From an uncultured Rubrobacteraceae bacterium (GTDB lineage: Bacteria; Actinomycetota; Rubrobacteria; Rubrobacterales; Rubrobacteraceae): a stretch of 33,155 nucleotides of DNA. The notes under the pieces were generated by a model. That model saw only the letters and a program-made list of their open reading frames with translations, was not told where the DNA came from and did no database searches. This document shows positions 32,327-33,155 of the stretch, piece by piece (the stretch's first letter is position 1; every line of letters begins with the position of its first letter). The stretch is from positions 1-33,155 of the forward strand of contig CADCVD010000087.1 of assembly GCA_902806055.1 (NCBI GenBank), in the 5' to 3' direction. Position numbers and translations under genes: made by a program.

Positions 32327-33155
32327 ATGGCCCAACAGACTGCTGCCCGCGCGCAGCCGAAAGACCCGCAAAGAAGTGGACGGCTCGCCCGGTTGGTGTT
32401 GTCTTACGCGGTGCTTATCCTGCTGACGGTCGTGTTCGTGGCACCGCTGCTGTGGATGCTCTCGACCTCGCTCAAGCCGAACGTCCAGACCACGCGGTTC
32501 CCGCCGGATTGGGTCCCTAACGCGATCTCCTGGGAGGGCTACTCCACCATCCTCACCACGAGCACTCAGACGCCCGTCCTCCAGTGGTTCGTCAACAGCA
32601 TGGTCGCCGCCACGGCCCACGCTGCCCTGGTGCTCGTCACGGCCTCCATGGCCGCCTACGCGCTCGCGCGGATGGACTTCCGCGGGAAGAAGATCTTCTT
32701 CGTTGCGATCATCGCCACGCTTTTTATCCCCCCGATCACCTTCTTCACGCCGAACTATCTGATAGTCGATTCCTTTGGCTGGCTCGACACGCTGCTCGCC
32801 GTGATCGTGCCGCCCGCGGCGGGAGGACTCGGGGTCTTCTTCTTGAGGCAGTTCTTTATATCGCTGCCGAGGGAGCTGGAAGAGGCGGCCCTCATAGACG
32901 GGGCCAACCGGCTCCAGATCTTCTTGCGCATCATCCTGCCGCTCTCGAAGGCCCCGCTGGCGACGCTCGCGTTGCTGATGTTCCTGATCAATTGGAACGA
33001 CTTTCTCTGGCCGGTCTACATCCTCTTCAGCCCGGAGAGCCAGACCCTCCCGCCGGGCCTCGCCACCCTCCAGAGCTCCTACACGACGAACTACACGGTC
33101 ATCATGGCCGGCGGCGTCATAGCCAGCATCCCGGTCCTGATCCTCTACATGTTCG
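32327..33155 (+). CDS. Sugar ABC transporter permease (MalG/UgpE-like), cut by the window edge
   Basis: An ATG at 32327 with AAGGAGGAATG just upstream opens a frame that runs to the right edge (276 codons visible). The N-terminal helix VLILLTVVFVAPLLWMLSTS, then LKPNVQTTRFPPDWVP, and the EAA loop EAALIDGANRLQIF with IILPLSK after it mark a MalG-type inner-membrane subunit. FLINWNDFLWPV and the YTTNYTVIMAGGVIASIP end also fit. The family is usually 275-300 residues, so only the last few are missing. The start is one base after the upstream stop. Confidence 0.94.
   Translation, partial: MAQQTAARAQPKDPQRSGRLARLVLSYAVLILLTVVFVAPLLWMLSTSLKPNVQTTRFPPDWVPNAISWEGYSTILTTSTQTPVLQWFVNSMVAATAHAALVLVTASMAAYALARMDFRGKKIFFVAIIATLFIPPITFFTPNYLIVDSFGWLDTLLAVIVPPAAGGLGVFFLRQFFISLPRELEEAALIDGANRLQIFLRIILPLSKAPLATLALLMFLINWNDFLWPVYILFSPESQTLPPGLATLQSSYTTNYTVIMAGGVIASIPVLILYMF

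Overview
The window is GC-rich, densely packed bacterial chromosome. Strong AGGAGG-type ribosome binding sites, frequent GTG and TTG starts, and the style of the proteins suggest a high-GC actinobacterium, most likely of the Rubrobacter type. That placement is inference from protein character; no marker gene is present. I see no rRNA, tRNA, CRISPR array, insertion sequence or phage gene.

Layout. (1) 1-4870: a LysR-type regulator (minus strand) diverges from a small Cys-rich protein gene and the two glyoxylate-shunt genes, malate synthase (aceB) and isocitrate lyase (aceA). aceA has its own promoter-like sequence with a nested palindrome across the predicted transcription start. (2) 5093-6797: a small hypothetical gene, a DCC-family (DUF393) thiol-disulfide oxidoreductase gene, and a GalT/HIT-like nucleotidyltransferase gene overlapping it by 4 bp. 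The DCC gene is the most notable object in the window. Both codons of its CxxC redox motif are TGA while the rest of the protein is intact, and a hairpin with a GGUC-containing loop follows the second TGA, which points to a UGFU selenoprotein. (3) 7071-9376: a zinc-free quinone-oxidoreductase-like MDR enzyme and an acyl-CoA dehydrogenase (minus strand), divergent from a PadR regulator. (4) 9495-16771: PadR, a two-domain beta-oxidation enzyme (fadN type), a thiolase, an epoxide-hydrolase-like protein, a metallo-beta-lactamase-fold hydrolase, a TrhA/hemolysin III membrane protein and a DUF1772-like membrane protein, mostly in one tight run. (5) 16941-22277: a succinate-semialdehyde-type dehydrogenase, a convergent unidentified polytopic transporter, a lipoprotein PQQ-type sugar dehydrogenase and an aldo/keto reductase. 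(6) 22461-25279 (minus): an acyl-CoA synthetase, a crotonase-fold protein lacking both catalytic glutamates, and a divergent ClpS-like adaptor. (7) 25751-27711: a sodium:solute symporter with a small two-helix membrane partner. (8) 28114-33155: a GH2 glycosidase followed by a carbohydrate ABC importer (binding lipoprotein and two permeases; the second permease runs off the end).

Together, fatty-acid activation, acyl-CoA oxidation, hydratase/dehydrogenase, thiolase and the glyoxylate bypass make a coherent set for growth on fatty acids or acetate. The symporter could import a carboxylate for that route, but its substrate is not shown by sequence. The last block is a separate oligosaccharide uptake and hydrolysis module. 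TGA is a normal stop codon for several intact genes here, so the in-frame TGAs of the DCC gene are not explained by a wholesale code change.
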